A DNA stretch of 64,000 bases from positions 411,373 to 475,372 of the forward strand of contig CAVWCW010000003.1 of assembly GCA_963753615.1 (NCBI GenBank), written 5' to 3'. This DNA is from CAVWCW01 sp963753615 (GTDB taxonomy: Bacteria; Pseudomonadota; Gammaproteobacteria; Chromatiales; Chromatiaceae). Shown in pieces: positions 37,625-47,410 of this stretch (positions within the stretch are counted from its first letter, which is position 1; every line of letters starts with the position of its first letter). Made by a program: the position numbers and the translations under genes. Below the pieces are notes generated by a model. The model made no database searches. It worked only from the letters and a program-made list of their open reading frames with translations, and was not told where the DNA came from.

Positions 37625-37770
37625 GCTGAGAAAAGCCCTCCCTGGCTTTTTGCAGCACGGCTTTCGAAAACGCGGTTTCCGAACCCCTCATTTTCAGGCG
37701 GTTGGTCGCCTGAGAATGGCAGGGCATCCTGCCCCGCTTGGGAAACGCGATTAAATCAGCGTTTTCCTAT
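37625..37770 (+). repeat. Dispersed structured repeat, copy 4
   Basis: Nearly colinear with copy 2: CCTGGCTTTTTGCAGCACGG, then GGCTTTCGAAAAC...TTTCCGAA, a 10-bp paired hairpin TTTTCAGGCG-GTTGGT-CGCCTGAGAA, GGCATCCTGCCCCG and the last hairpin GGGAAACGC-GATTAAATCA-GCGTTTTCC (37740-37767). It ends directly before a MEKHLA gene fragment and marks the left edge of the accessory island. Confidence 0.82.
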
Positions 37771-37771
37771 A

Positions 37772-37911
37772 GGCATTTCCAGTGGGAGAAGCTTGCGGCC
37801 TGGGCGAGGCGCCGGCCGTGGGCGCCGATCAGGTTCCAGCGCACGCGCTATGCGCAAGCGCCGGCTGCGCGCGCGCTGATGCCGATGCCGCTATAATCGT
37901 CGATATCCTAG
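37772..37911 (-). pseudogene. Remnant of the 3' end of a MEKHLA gene
   Basis: On the minus strand this reads DDYSGIGISAR, then after frameshifts WNLIGAHGRRLAQAASFSHW, which lines up with DDYSGVRISAQGRRFRIERA and the VWNLIDASGRHRGQAASFSD end of the intact MEKHLA protein at 49936-50415. Nucleotide similarity to 49947-50086 is clear by eye (roughly three quarters identical) and both copies have the same orientation. From here to 38231 the DNA turns AT-rich and holds no gene I can support. Confidence 0.72.
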
Positions 37912-38231
37912 CGGCTCAGGCACCAGGTGCTTACAGCGATCGAGAGATAGCGGCAAATATTGATATCCAATTGGCGTCCATGGGACGGATTGTATGGAGC
38001 ACACCGTTTTCATTAGAGATGCAATCTCATTCATGTTCCGCCCCTATTCATGCCCAAACAAGACTTGATGTTTCTAATAATTTTTTTCCCCGGTCTTGGC
38101 TTTTCCAGTCTCTCATCATGGCCTTTAGAACATGCCAGTTCAAAAGAGGCCGACGCCCTCTCTGCAAGCCGTAATCGCAGAGCCCTTTCGAGTCTTGCCA
38201 CCAGAAGCGGTGGTCTACCGAAATATTATTA

Positions 38232-39524
38232 ATGCAATACTCTTTAGTTGAGCAGACCCAGAGAATCCGTGTTATTGATATCATCAGGGGGGTGGCTGTT
38301 CTCGGTATAATAACTATCAATATCCCCGACATGGCTTATCCTGAAGATCTCGTTTTGGATTTTCATGCAACCGATCCTGAGCAGGGCTGTAGTTTTTGGG
38401 TGGGCGTTATCTCGGAAATACTTTTTTCCGGGAAGATGAGAGGATTGTTCACCCTTCTTTTTGGTGTGAGTTCGATCTTAATCGTTGAAAACCTAGAGCG
38501 GCATATCGACGGAAGCGTCGCCGCTGATATCTACTTTCGGCGCTTATTGTGGCTGCTTGTTTTCGGTTTGGTTAACGCATATATATTTCTTTGGTGGGGG
38601 GATGTACTGTTTAAATACGCTATATTGGGTATGTTTCTATTTGCATTCAGAAACGCATCGTATCGCACCTTGACGGCCGCGGCGCTGATTTGTCTTGCTG
38701 CACTAACCATCCAGCCGCTTGCGGAATATCGTGAGTTAGCGGACCTGCAGCAGAGTTTCGTCAGCTTGCTGAACAAACAGCAAGCGGCTAAACCGCTTAC
38801 CTCAGTTGAGCAGGAAGTAATCGATCAGTGGCAACTAATCCTCGACGATACGCGGCCGGATTACGGGTCGATTGAAGACGAGCGTCGAGTAAAATCAGGC
38901 CACTATTTCGAGATATTCATATACAATCGAGAGCGTGTAGTCGAAGAACAAACGGAGATTTTCTATAAAGAAGATGGATGGGACATGAGTCTCTACATGT
39001 TTCTGGGGATAATGCTGTTTCGCATGGGATTTTTCGATCGCCGCGTAAAACGACCTGTTTATCTGGCGATAGCGTCTCTCGGTATCGGTATAGGGTTAGC
39101 GATTCACACCTGGATAAATCTTGGCCTGTATACAAACGATTTTGACCCTGTCGATGAACAGTATTATCTCATTTTTATGGATCTGGGCCGGGTACCACTT
39201 GTGCTCGGCTATCTCAGCCTGATTGTGTTTATTTTTAAAATGAAGGTTTTTGAACGCGTCGGCGATTGGATGGTTGCGGTAGGCAGAATGGCCTTATCTA
39301 ATTATATGCTTCAGTCGGTCATTGGGGTAGTTGTATTCTATGGGTTTGGTCTTGCCCAATTCAATCAATTATCCCGTTTGGATGTTTTCATTGTGATTGT
39401 CTGCATCTGGATCTTTCAGATCATGTTTAGCTTGATTTGGACGAGGCTATTCCTCTACGGCCCGTTTGAATGGTTGTGGAGGTCTCTGACCTATTGGAGA
39501 GTGCAACCAATGCGGAAACCTTAG
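38232..39524 (+). CDS. DUF418 family membrane protein
   Basis: A 430-residue multi-pass membrane protein. It begins with the DUF418/YeiB signature RIRVIDIIRGVAVLGIITIN and ends with the C-terminal DUF418 domain (VAVGRMALSNYMLQSVIGVV, LFLYGPFEWLWRSLTYW). DUF418 proteins are related to acyltransferase-3 membrane proteins and are often linked with secondary-metabolite or surface-modification genes. The coding sequence is visibly richer in A and T than nearly every other gene in the window, which suggests acquisition by transfer. It lies upstream of the sbnA operon on the same strand, 272 bp away; a role in export or modification of the product is a guess. Confidence 0.9.
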   Translation: MQYSLVEQTQRIRVIDIIRGVAVLGIITINIPDMAYPEDLVLDFHATDPEQGCSFWVGVISEILFSGKMRGLFTLLFGVSSILIVENLERHIDGSVAADIYFRRLLWLLVFGLVNAYIFLWWGDVLFKYAILGMFLFAFRNASYRTLTAAALICLAALTIQPLAEYRELADLQQSFVSLLNKQQAAKPLTSVEQEVIDQWQLILDDTRPDYGSIEDERRVKSGHYFEIFIYNRERVVEEQTEIFYKEDGWDMSLYMFLGIMLFRMGFFDRRVKRPVYLAIASLGIGIGLAIHTWINLGLYTNDFDPVDEQYYLIFMDLGRVPLVLGYLSLIVFIFKMKVFERVGDWMVAVGRMALSNYMLQSVIGVVVFYGFGLAQFNQLSRLDVFIVIVCIWIFQIMFSLIWTRLFLYGPFEWLWRSLTYWRVQPMRKP

Positions 39525-39796
39525 TCGGATGAGGGTTGTCAATCTCCGATAAAGATTAGTTTGCCGATCGGAACGCCGTTAACCGAAAGTGACCGAAAGC
39601 CCCGCTTCGGTGTGTGCCGTCGCTTTGGGAGCATCCCGGCGGCAGTATTACGAATTAGCGAACGAGCAACTGCCGCGTCGATCTGAGACAACTCAGATCC
39701 GCAGCGTCCTGTCAACATCGTCTAGGCGCTTCGAGGCTCCTTGAAAGAAGCCTCGCTTTCGCTGCATTATCTACGCGATTGGAGCGAGGAGGAAGA

Positions 39797-40825
39797 ATGG
39801 CCACATGCGGGTGCCCACAATCCGGGCTGACTACCGACGCGGAGGAGTCCAGTGCGGATTTTGGACTTGTCGTTCAGATAGGCAACACGCCTATTCGGCG
39901 GATCCGGTTGCTGATCGACGGGAAGAGTCGGAACGTCTATCTCAAGCTCGAAGGCGACAATCCGGGCGGATCCATCAAGGACCGCACGGCGCTCAGCTTG
40001 CTTCGAAGCCTGGAGAACACCGGCCAGCTGAGTGCGGGCGGGCGGCTGGTCGAATCGTCTTCCGGCAATCTCGCCATCGGCCTGGCGATGCTCGCTCGCG
40101 ATCGCGGCTATCAGTTTACCGCGGTGGTAGACCCCAAGGTCACCGCGGAGAACATGCGCCGGCTCCACGACCTGGGCGCCGAGACGACAATGGTCGAAAC
40201 GCCCGACGAAACAGGCGGGTATCTCCTGACCAGGCTGGCGCGCATCAGGGAAATGCTCGCTGAAGATCCCGGATTGCTGTGGACGAACCAATACTCCAAC
40301 GCCGCCAACCCGGAAGCCCACTACACGGGCACTGCGCCTGAGATATCCCGGCAGATGGAGCACAGGGTGGATGCCGTCTTCGTCGCCGTCTCCACAGGCG
40401 GCACGTTGGCGGGCATCGGGCGATACTTCCGCGAAACAAGTCCGGACACGCGGATCATCGCGGTTGACGCCAGGGGGTCGGTGGCCCTGGGCGGATCTCC
40501 CGGCGTGCGGAAGCTGACCGGCATGGGCTCCAGTCGGCGATCCGAGTTTGTGACCACCGGACTCTATGACGAACTCATCTACGTTGGAGATCGTGAGGCG
40601 TTTGCCTTCTGCCGGGCCGTGGATGCCGCTACCGGAATAAAGGTCGGTGGGTCGAGCGGGGCTTGCCTGGCCGCCTGTGCCCGGTATCTGCAATCACACA
40701 GGAAGGTCGAACGGGCAGTCTGCATCTGTGCCGACCGCGGAGAGCACTACGCGTCCTCCATCTTCAGCAATCGTGGCTGGCGCAGAACGGGCTGGAGATC
40801 GGTCGTCAGCACCTGGGTTCGGTGA
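39797..40825 (+). CDS. sbnA: SbnA-type N-(1-amino-1-carboxyethyl)-glutamate synthase
   Basis: A 342-residue PLP enzyme of the cysteine synthase fold. The SbnA pattern is clear: VVQIGNTPIRRI, the PLP Lys in GDNPGGSIKDRTAL, SSSGNLAIGLAM, VSTGGTLAGIGRYF and KVGGSSGACLAA. SbnA joins O-phosphoserine and glutamate to make ACEGA, the first step to L-2,3-diaminopropionate. ATG 39797 has GGAGGAAGA directly upstream. The next gene is SbnB, which completes the pathway, so the pair supplies diaminopropionate to the synthetase downstream. The frame is intact, unlike the next three genes. Confidence 0.93.
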   Translation: MATCGCPQSGLTTDAEESSADFGLVVQIGNTPIRRIRLLIDGKSRNVYLKLEGDNPGGSIKDRTALSLLRSLENTGQLSAGGRLVESSSGNLAIGLAMLARDRGYQFTAVVDPKVTAENMRRLHDLGAETTMVETPDETGGYLLTRLARIREMLAEDPGLLWTNQYSNAANPEAHYTGTAPEISRQMEHRVDAVFVAVSTGGTLAGIGRYFRETSPDTRIIAVDARGSVALGGSPGVRKLTGMGSSRRSEFVTTGLYDELIYVGDREAFAFCRAVDAATGIKVGGSSGACLAACARYLQSHRKVERAVCICADRGEHYASSIFSNRGWRRTGWRSVVSTWVR

Positions 40826-40854
40826 GCGAGATCGATCTCTAAGAGGAGACGACC

Positions 40855-41867
40855 GTGTCAAACAGCTTGCTGGTACTCACCGCCGAAGGACGTGAGGTCG
40901 CTCCTGGAGGGAAGGGAGGAGGAAGTCGTCGATGCTGTGCGCCAGGCCTACGAAGCCCATTCCCTTGGGCAGAGCAGCCTGCCCCACTCGACCTTTCTCC
41001 GCTTCGCGGACAAGCCGCGCGACAGGATCATTGCCTTGCCCGCCTTTCTGGGGGGCAGTGAACCCGTGGCCGGCATGAAGTGGATCGCCTCCTTCCCCAA
41101 GAACGTGGAGCAGGGGATGGAGCGGGCCTCCGCCGTCATGGTCCTCAATTCCGCCGATACCGGCAGGCCGGAAGTCCTGCTGGAGGGATCGCAGATCAGC
41201 GCCAAGCGGACCGCTGCCAGTGCGGCCCTGGCGGCGAGGTACCTGGCTTCCGGGGGAGAGAACGCGTCCATCGGTCTGGTCGGCTGCGGGGTGATCAACC
41301 GGGAGATCCTGCGTTTCCTCCTGGCCGTGTCGGGCGTTCCGCGAAGGTTGTTGGTGTTCGACACTGAGAGGCGCCGCGCCGTCTCCTTTCTGGAGAAGTG
41401 CGCTTCGCTTTGCGCCGGGGCCGAACGCGTGGTCGCCGGCAGTCTGGAGGAGGTCGCCGCCGAGTGCCGTCTGATCTCCTTCGCCACCACGGCGCTGGCC
41501 CCCCACGTGGGTTCCGAGGTCCGGTTCCAGCCGGGCAGCACGATTCTGCATGTTTCCCTGCGCGACCTGAAGCCCGAGGTGATCCTGGCGGCCGACAACG
41601 TAGTGGACGATGTCGATCACGTCTGTCGGGCGGAGACCTCTGTGCATCTGGCGGAGCAGCAGTCCGGCAGCCGGGGATTCATTCGCTGCCACACTGGCGG
41701 ATGTCTTGCTCGGTAACGCGCCGCCCAGGAAGATATGCAAAGGAGTGTCGATTTTCAGCCCCTTCGGTCTCGGCGTTCTCGATCTCGCCGTCGGCCGACT
41801 GGCGCGCAACCTGGCCGAAGAGGAGGGCATCGGCACGCGCGTGGCGGGGTTTCTGCCCGACGGCTGA
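40855..41867 (+). pseudogene. sbnB: SbnB-type 2,3-diaminopropionate synthase, two frameshifts
   Basis: The ornithine cyclodeaminase/mu-crystallin family enzyme that oxidatively splits ACEGA to diaminopropionate and 2-oxoglutarate. GTG 40855 with AAGAGGAG upstream starts SNSLLVLTAEG; removing one G near 40886 gives LTAEDVRSLLEGREEEVVDA. The central part is intact (GMKWIASFPKNVEQGMERAS, GLVGCGVINREILRF, HVSLRDLKPEVILAADNVVD). A second shift near 41670-41690 hides the conserved end (TLADVLLGNAPPRK, then ISIFSPFGLGVLDLAV-like text) that reads to 41867 in another frame. With both repaired the protein has the usual length of about 337 residues. Confidence 0.87.
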
Positions 41868-41987
41868 CGCGCCGAAGCTGTACACTTTTCGCCTCCGCGA
41901 GAGCGCTCCCGCCACACCGGGGCGCGCCCGCGCATAAATTGCCGTTCAGGCCTGCCTAACGGTCGTACTTTGAAGGGATTTGAACCA

Positions 41988-43040
41988 TATGTCAGTCGTC
42001 TGGAGCTGCAACGAGTGGGATCCACTTGAAGAAGTCATCGTAGGGAATCCGCTGCGGGCGCGATATCCCACGCCGGACCTGAGCACCCGGCTGGCGGAGT
42101 TTCCCGACCGTTCACTGGAGGAAATGCCGCAGGGTCCTTTTCCACAACAGATCATTGAAGAGACGGAAGAGGATCTGAATGCATTCGTTGCGGTCATGGA
42201 AGGACTGGGAGTTACCGTCAAACGCCCGGAGACATGGCCGCACGAGGCCAGATTTTCCACGATCCATTGGGAATCCGAGGGGTACTACAATTATTGCCCC
42301 CGCGACGTCATGCTCGTCATAGGCGATCAGATCATCGAAACACCCAATGTCATCCGCAGCCGCGCCCAGGAAACATTCAGCTATCGCGCGATGCTGGTTG
42401 ACTACCTGAAGTCAGGGGCAAAGTGGTACAGCGCCCCCAAGCCCATGCTGCTGGACTCGTTGTTCGAAGTCGATCTCGAAAAGCCCACGCCCCGGAACGA
42501 TGAGCCGGCTTTCGATGCGGCAAACGTCCTGCGTCTGGGCCGGGATTTGATCTATCTGGTCAGCGGCACGGGGAACGAAATGGGTGGGCAGTGGCTGCAG
42601 ACGATCCTGGGCGACGGTTTTCGGGTTCACTTTCTTAAGGATGTCTACTATGGCAGCCACATCGACTCGACTTTCGTGGCCTTGCGTCCAGGCTTGATGC
42701 TCTGCAATCCAGCGCGTCTCAATGACGATACCCTGCCCGAGATCCTGAAGCAGTGGGAGGTCATCTACAGCCCGCCGATGGAGAATACCGACAGGCATGA
42801 TGCCGACTATCTTTCCAGAAGCATCGGCAGCGACTGGATCGACATGAATCTGTTCAGCATCAATCCGGATCTGGTCGTGGTCGATCGGGACCAGACGGCG
42901 TCTGATCAAGCTTCTGGAGAAACAGGGTCTCGATGTCATCCCCCTCAAGCTGCGGCACTCCAAGAATGCTGGGCGGGGGATTCCATTGCGTCACCCTGGA
43001 CGTCCGCCGAACCGGAACGCTCCAGCGATACTTCGATTGA
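41988..43040 (+). pseudogene. Arginine:glycine-type amidinotransferase, two frameshifts near the 3' end
   Basis: Begins SVVWSCNEWDPLEEVIVGNP and continues with YYNYCPRDVMLVIGDQIIET, GAKWYSAPKPMLLDS, EMGGQWLQTILGD and YYGSHIDSTFVALRPGLMLC, the glycine/inosamine amidinotransferase family. The frame slips near 42900 (extra G after ACG) and near 42967 (GGGCGGGGG). Repairing both restores RLIKLLEKQGLDVIPLKLRH, then SKNAGGGFHCVTLDVRRTGT with the catalytic Cys, and LQRYFD with TGA at 43040. The enzyme would move an amidino group from arginine to a primary amine. In this operon the obvious acceptor is diaminopropionate or its polymer, which is inference. Confidence 0.85.
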
Positions 43041-43082
43041 GCAACGCGCGGATGCTTGCCCGGACCAGCGTGAGGTCAATAG

Positions 43083-46000
43083 ATGATAGGCTCGGTTCTA
43101 GCCTCTGTTTCCGCGGTCCTTTTCGTGCTGACGTTCGTGGCGTGGAGGCGCTACCTCTGGGCGGCGGAGAGCGTGCCGGACGGGCAGGCGGACACCTGCC
43201 CATACAGCCTGACGGAGGTCTTTGGCGACCGGCACCTCGTGAACGTTCCGCACCAGGAAGGCGTCCAGTGGCTGACAGAGATCTTCAGCCGCTCCGCCAG
43301 GAAATACCCGGATCACACGGCCCTGCAGATTCCCCACACCGGAGAGTCCCTGACCTTCGCTGAGCTCGACGCGCGGGCCGAAAACGTGGCGGCGGCCCTG
43401 TCTCCGTTCCTCACCGGCCCGGACCAGGTCGTGGCCGTGGCCATGGCGCAGGACAACTGGCAGATCGTGGCCTCCCACCTCGGCATTCTCAAGGCGGGCG
43501 GCACCGTGATGTTCCTCGACACCACCCTGCCCGAAGCCCTGATCACCCACATGCTCGAGGACGCGCAGCCGGTGGTCGTTCTCACGCGCGGGCAGGACAG
43601 CTTCCGCGATCTGCCGACACTGGATGTCCTGGCATTGCCAGAGAACGGGCCCCGAAGCGCGCCGCCACCCTGGCTGGACGACCCCACGCAGCGCCTGGCG
43701 ACCCTCTTCTACACCAGCGGAACCACCGGGATGCCCAAGGGCGTGGAGTGCCCGCACGCAGGCTACGTGAACCTGGCGCTGAGCTACGCAGACTATTTCG
43801 ATCTGGTTCCGGGCATGGACGCGACCTCGCTCACCTCGTCGCTGGGATATGACGGCAGCATTTCCGAGATGTACAGCGCCTGGGTGTCCGGTTGCGCCGT
43901 GGTCATGCTGACCAAGGAGCAGATGCGGTCCGGCCCGGACCTCGTCCCCGTCCTGCGCGAGGCGGAGGTCACGGTGCTTTTCTGTCCGCCGGTGCTGCTG
44001 ACCACCCTCACGCCAAACCCCGAGCTGGATCTGCCCTACCCGTTGTGCCGCTACATCGTGCCGGCGGGCGAGGCCTTCCCCGGCGCGCTGGTGGAGCCCT
44101 GGACGCGGGGCAGGCGGCAGATCATCAATACCTACGGCCCGACGGAGGCGAGCACCGACACCAGCCGCCAGAGCCTGCGGCCGGGGGAGCCCGTCACCAT
44201 CGGCTCGCCCCTCGCCAACGTCACCTACGTCATCCTCGAGGTCGGCCAACTCGCCCGCTGCCTCACGGGGAGGTCGGTGAGCTCTGCATTGGCGGGGTGC
44301 ACGTGGCGCGCGGGTACCGCAACCTGCCGGAGCAGACCGCCCAGAAGTTCATCACGCACCCTCGAGTTCGGCCGCCTGTACCGCACCGGGGACCAGTGCA
44401 GGATCGACATCCGGACGCAGCGCGTGCACTTCCTCGGCCGGGTTGACGCGCAGCTCAAGGTGCGCGGTCACCGCGTCGAGATACAGGCCGTTGAGGACAT
44501 CCTCCAGACGCAGTTCGGGGAGATCGAGGCCGCCGTGCTGGACTACCAGAACCAGGAACTGGTCGCCTTCGTCGCTGCGCCGTCGGTCTCCGGAGGCGAT
44601 GATCTCGGAGGTCGCTCCGGCACCGGCGGAGTGGGCGGCCCGGGTCACGGCGACCCTGGCCAGACAACTTCCGGCGCCGTCGGTCCCGACGAGGATCTTC
44701 CTGGTGAACAAGTTCGTCATGAAGCCGGTGTCCGGGAAGATCGACCGGGAGCGGCTGCCCGACCTGTCGCATCTGCTGACAAACGGCGAGCCGGAAGCGG
44801 AGGATCGCCAGTAGAGGCTCGACCCACGAGCAAGCCGAACACGGAGGCAGGGAAAGCACGGCTGGGCAGAATCGAGCGTCGGAACCGGGCGGTGAGGAGG
44901 TGCTGGAGATCTGCAGGGACGTGTTCGAAACTCCGTTGGGATGGGACGACGTATTCGTCGACCATGGCGGGCACTCGATCGTCATCGCGCGACTGGCGCA
45001 GCGTCTGCGGGCCGCAGGGTGGGTGGTGCCGGTCCGGGCGCTTGCTCAGTGACTGCGATACCGCGACGAAAGGTGGCCCGTCGCCCGCAGGAGCTCCAGC
45101 AGGCCTCCCGATGCCACCGCGGCTGCCGCGAACTCGAACGCGGCCGCACCGGGCGCGATGAGGCAGCGGCAAAGGTGCTCTCCGTCGGGCTATTTCACCA
45201 CCCTGCAGGTCCTGTTTCTTGCGTATTGTACGCCCCGCCTTTGATCGGCTTCCTGGGGCTGGTCGCCTTCGCGGAGATCGGCGAGTTCTTCATGACCGCG
45301 TACCTCTGGGAGTTCATTGGCGTCGGTTTTCTGATGTACCTGTTGGCCCTGGCTCTGCCCTTCGCCAGCCTGCTCTGGGTCATGCTGATCAAGCTCTTCA
45401 TGGGTGGTCACCTCTACAAGAACAACGTGACCCCGGGTGTTTACCCCAAGTGGAGCAGAATGCACCTGCGGATCTGGTGTATCGGGCGGCTGGAAGCTTC
45501 GGTGCTCCGCCCGCTGGGCACTCGATGTTCCGCAGCGCACCGCTCATGGCATACGTGTTGCGGCGGCTCGGGGCGACGGTGGGTAACAACCTCCACTGCG
45601 CGCACGACGCGGAGTTCTCCGGACCGCTGGACCTGCTCTCCATCGAGGACGATGTCGCCATCCAGACCGGAGCCTATATCCACCTGTCGAGATGGGTGGG
45701 GCCGGAGTTGCATGTCGGTCCTGTTCACCTCGAGAGTGGCTGCAAGATCGGAATGCGGGCCGCCATCGCCAACCATGTGACGGTGGGCCGCGGCACCTGG
45801 ATAACTCCCTTCACTCCCATCCTCGGCGACGTGGGTCCGGAGGAGATGTGGGAGGGAGCCCCGGCCCGATTCGGTGGCCGTTGCACGGCGCTGAAGCGTA
45901 CGGCGGAACGCTGCCGTTACTCGTTCCCGTCCTGGTTCATGGAGACGCTCAATATCCTGATGCAGGTCGTCCTGGATTTCTGGCTGCTGGTCGTCCCCAC

Positions 46001-47410
46001 CGCCGCGGTCACCTGGTTCGCCGCCACCTTCATACCGGTCAGAGAAACGGAACTCGCCAGTGAGTACTTCAAGATCACGCCGCTGCCCGAGATCGTCTGG
46101 CACATGGGCCTGTATGCGTTCATCACCACCTGGGTCACCATCGTCCTGATCTCGGTGCTGGGCTGCCTCTTTCTTCGCTGCCACCGCCGCCTCGCCGGGG
46201 CTCTATCCCTCGCGCGGGCTCAAGGCCGCTCTGCTCATGTACCGGATGAAAACGATGAACCAGATCCAGCGCCTGTGGACCTGGACCATCACCGGGCAAT
46301 ACCTGCGCGCACTGGCGGGCGTGCGTTTCACGCGCCTGGGCGCCTCGGAGTGCGACCTCATGTTCAACCTGGTCCCGGAGCTGGCCAGCGCCGACGCCCA
46401 GGTGTTCTGGTCCCATGGCTGTTATACCAACATGCTCGATCAGGGCGCCGAGCACCTCAAGCTTCGCCGGCTCGACATGCCCGCGAATTTCTTCAGCAGC
46501 AACAACTGCGTCGCGGAGTACGGGCAGTTTCCGACCAATTTCCTGCTGGGTGTCTCCACGCCGGGAAACGACATCCGGTTCCGTCGCCAGATGCAAGTCG
46601 CGGCTCGGTGAGCCCATAACCGTGGCGGGAAACCCGCCGGTGAGATTCGCGAGTGCGGACTTCGAGACGGAGAACGAGGCCCAGGAACTGCCGAGCCTCC
46701 CCCTCTTCCTGGCGCGTGTCATCCTGAATGACGTTTTCAGCATCGGCATCTTGCGCATCGCCGATGTGCTGGTTTATGTGGTTTATACACCTTTCTGCTG
46801 CGGTTGGGCGGACACGTGGTCGTCAGCGCGTTCTTTGCCTTGGTTCTCGCGGAGCTCATCCTGGTTGTGTTCTGTGCCGCAATCAAGAAGGTCCTCGTCG
46901 GGAGCAAGTGGGGTTCCGCTCACTCGGCGCCGTTCTGGTCCTGGCGGCACTTTACTTATTTCTTCGCCCAGGACTGCTTCTTCGTCTGGTGCAGGAGGCC
47001 TCTCTGAGATTCTGGCCGGGACGGTGCTCTCGAATATCGTCTTGCGGCGGATGGGGTGTCGGATCGGCAAACGAACCATCCTCGCCTCGCCGATGCAGGC
47101 CTTCGACTGGAACGCGGTGAGCATCGGCAACGACTGCATCGTCGCCGGTATCCTGCAGTATCACAGCTTCGAGAACATGATGCTCAAGGTGAAGCGAACC
47201 GATATCCAGGACGGCAGCGCCGTCAACTTCGGAGCCACGGTCATGGGCGGTGCGGTCATCGAGCCTGAGACAACGCTCCTGCCGTTGAGCATGGTCCTGA
47301 AGGAGATGCACCTGCCCACAGGCACGTACTGGGGCAGCCCCACGGAGCCTGTTACCAACTTCGATGACCGGTGGACACGGCCCATGGATACCGATGACTC
47401 GAGACAATAG
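43083..47410 (+). pseudogene. Pls-like membrane NRPS (A-T-TM with three C-terminal domains), many frameshifts
   Basis: An N-terminal hydrophobic helix (SVLASVSAVLFVLTFVAWRR) precedes an adenylation domain: A3 FYTSGTTGMPKGVE, A5 INTYGPTEAS, A7 YRTGDQ, A8 GRVDAQLKVRGHRVE and A10 NKFVMKPVSGKIDRERLP. A thiolation domain follows (DVFVDHGGHSIVIARL, about 44894-45056), then membrane helices (FAEIGEFFMTAYLWEFIGVG) alternating with three domains in the pattern of the TIGR02353 NRPS terminal region (45560-45930, 46230-46620, 47000-47340; for example LSIEDDVAIQTGAYIHLSRW and SIGNDCIVAGILQYHSFEN). This is the plan of epsilon-poly-lysine synthetase. No condensation or thioesterase domain is seen. Frame changes occur near 44253, 44360, 44592, 44815, 45045, 45072, 45190-45230, 45518, 46205, 46595, 46790 and 47000, nearly all one base. 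Confidence 0.85.

Noticed and set aside
37782..38174. 130-codon plus-strand frame across the left island edge
   Set aside because: It runs over the antisense MEKHLA remnant and into AT-rich DNA; composition changes mid-frame and no motif is seen.
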